A stretch of DNA of 5,358 nucleotides from Anaerolineales bacterium UBA7227 (GTDB lineage: Bacteria; Chloroflexota; Anaerolineae; Anaerolineales; Villigracilaceae), in the NCBI GenBank assembly GCA_002473085.1, contig DKTP01000022.1:8112-13469 (forward strand), in the 5' to 3' direction. The notes under the pieces are model-generated. The model made no database searches, was not told the origin of the DNA, and worked only from the letters and a program-made list of their open reading frames with translations. The position numbers were made by a program, and so were the translations under genes. Below are positions 4,786 to 5,358 of this stretch, piece by piece; within the stretch, counting starts at the first letter, position 1, and each line of letters begins with the position of its first letter.

Positions 4786-5153
4786 ATGAAAAAGAAACAC
4801 ATTTACACGGGAAAATTCGAGGTTGGTCAAACGGTCTATCTGAATGACCATCTCAGCCTGGCGCATGGTCGGTCTGGCGTCGTCACGGAAATCAACCTGA
4901 GTGGCAAGGGGAAGAGATCATCAAAATTAACGCGCATGGCACGCTGGTTAGCAACACACTTTCCTCGTGTGTCCTCCTGCGCTCGCTCACCTGGCATACG
5001 TCCCGAACCATACGCGTGGAAGCCGAGCGGATGATCGGGAATATGACCATGCCCAATGGCGCTCCCTGGCCCAATGCAAAAGAGATGACTTTGCCGGTGG
5101 ACGCGTCTCTGGTCGAGTCCCTGCGTGCTGTCTGGAACCGCTACGCGGCGTAA
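4786..5153 (+). pseudogene. Frameshifted small gene (about 122 aa if restored)
   Basis: The first 36-37 codons read as MKKKHIYTGKFEVG through GRSGVVTEIN in one frame; the protein-like sequence then continues in the -1 frame as PEWQGEEIIKINAHG, and on to AVWNRYAA and a TAA at 5151-5153. One extra C in the AACCTGAG stretch (4894-4901) would join the two parts into a smooth 122-residue protein. Without it the first frame runs into atypical sequence (KGKRSSKLTRMARW) and stops at 5032-5034. The -1 frame is open from 4848. The N-terminal part (VGQTVYLND, GRSGVVTEI) reads like a small beta-barrel, SH3/KOW-like domain, which is only an impression. No slippery heptamer is in phase, so a real frameshift mutation or a one-base sequencing error is more likely than programmed frameshifting. 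It begins 13 nt after the membrane protein. Confidence 0.7.
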
Positions 5154-5275
5154 CCGCCGGGCATTCGGCATCCGCCTCACGCCCCTGCTCTCGGCGCATC
5201 CGCCGTCGTTCAAGGGCGTGGGCGGAATCGCCCGCGCCTCGTCTGACCGCCTCGGCCTATGTTCGCCGTCCTGCT
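5154..5275. other. Gap between small-gene operon and CRISPR array, with a GC-rich hairpin
   Basis: No gene seen. GGCGTGGGCG (5215-5224) pairs with CGCCCGCGCC (5229-5238) to give a 10-pair stem (one T-G) with a GAAT loop. No T run follows on the plus strand. It could mark the end of the operon transcript, or of the CRISPR transcript coming from the other side. Confidence 0.5.
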
Positions 5276-5358
5276 GTTTCAATCCACGCTCCCAGTGAAG
5301 GGAGCGACCACACCGTCAGTTTTGGCCGTAAAAGCATCCAGCGTTTCAATCCACGCTC
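5276..5358 (-). CRISPR. Leader-distal end of a CRISPR array, type I-C-like repeat
   Basis: A 33-bp repeat at 5276-5308 starts GTTTCAATCCACGCTCCC and ends AGGGAGCGAC; its first 16 bases recur at 5343-5358, where the window ends. The period is 67 bp and the intervening spacer is 34 bp (5309-5342). The repeat has a 7-bp palindrome (CGCTCCC/GGGAGCG, loop AGTGAA). Read on the minus strand it starts GTCGCTCCC and ends GTGGATTGAAAC, which is the usual crRNA orientation of type I-C repeats, so transcription should come from the right and this is the oldest end. The subtype is inferred from the repeat only; no cas genes or leader are in the window. Confidence 0.9.

Noticed and set aside
4786..5034. 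Programmed -1 frameshift
   Set aside because: No X-XXY-YYZ heptamer is in phase in the overlap (4848-5031) and no obvious stimulatory structure was seen; a simple one-base loss explains the data.
3229..5358. Integration at the tRNA with a duplicated 3' end (att sites)
   Set aside because: I looked for a second copy of the tRNA 3' end (TTCAAATCTCGCCCTCGGCA) downstream and found none in the window; no integrase is present.

Overview
The window looks like a piece of a GC-rich bacterial chromosome. The best guess is an anaerobic or facultative Chloroflexi-type (Anaerolineae-like) organism, judged from GC-rich codon use, a ferredoxin-dependent 2-oxoacid oxidoreductase and the general protein style. 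That taxonomic guess is inference and cannot be proved from the sequence.

Left part (1-1113, minus strand): the start of a 2-oxoacid:ferredoxin oxidoreductase operon. It has a complete 2x[4Fe-4S] ferredoxin subunit (VorD-like), then the N-terminal 259 residues of the alpha/PYR subunit (VorB-like), which runs off the left edge. A 314-bp intergenic region (1114-1427) separates it from a divergent plus-strand operon and carries an inverted repeat and a direct repeat that could be operators.

Middle part (1428-3186, plus strand): a tightly packed operon of a PlsC-like acyltransferase with a degenerate active-site motif, then azlC and azlD, which encode a branched-chain amino-acid exporter. Branched-chain oxoacid oxidation and branched-chain amino-acid export thus sit back to back. 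A near-consensus promoter at the azlD stop drives a CAU-anticodon tRNA. Nine bases after the tRNA comes a gene for a protein with two tandem MerR/excisionase-type helix-turn-helix units, closed by a clear intrinsic terminator.

Right part (3793-5358) is accessory in character. A perfect 12+12-bp palindrome covers the -35 box of a plausible promoter. Its transcript would start with a 122-nt tRNA-like RNA (6-bp acceptor stem, standard T arm, encoded CCA, very long variable arm, no normal anticodon loop). A run of hairpins follows, ending in an intrinsic terminator only 24 nt before a start codon, which looks like an attenuator leader. Then come four small genes in one direction with gaps of 2, -1 and 13 nt: a 78-aa protein, a 43-aa membrane peptide, a 92-aa membrane protein, and a roughly 122-aa protein whose reading frame is broken by what looks like one missing base. 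I recognise none of the four.

The window ends in the leader-distal end of a CRISPR array with type I-C-like 33-bp repeats, read on the minus strand. One full repeat, one spacer and part of a second repeat are visible; no cas genes are in view.
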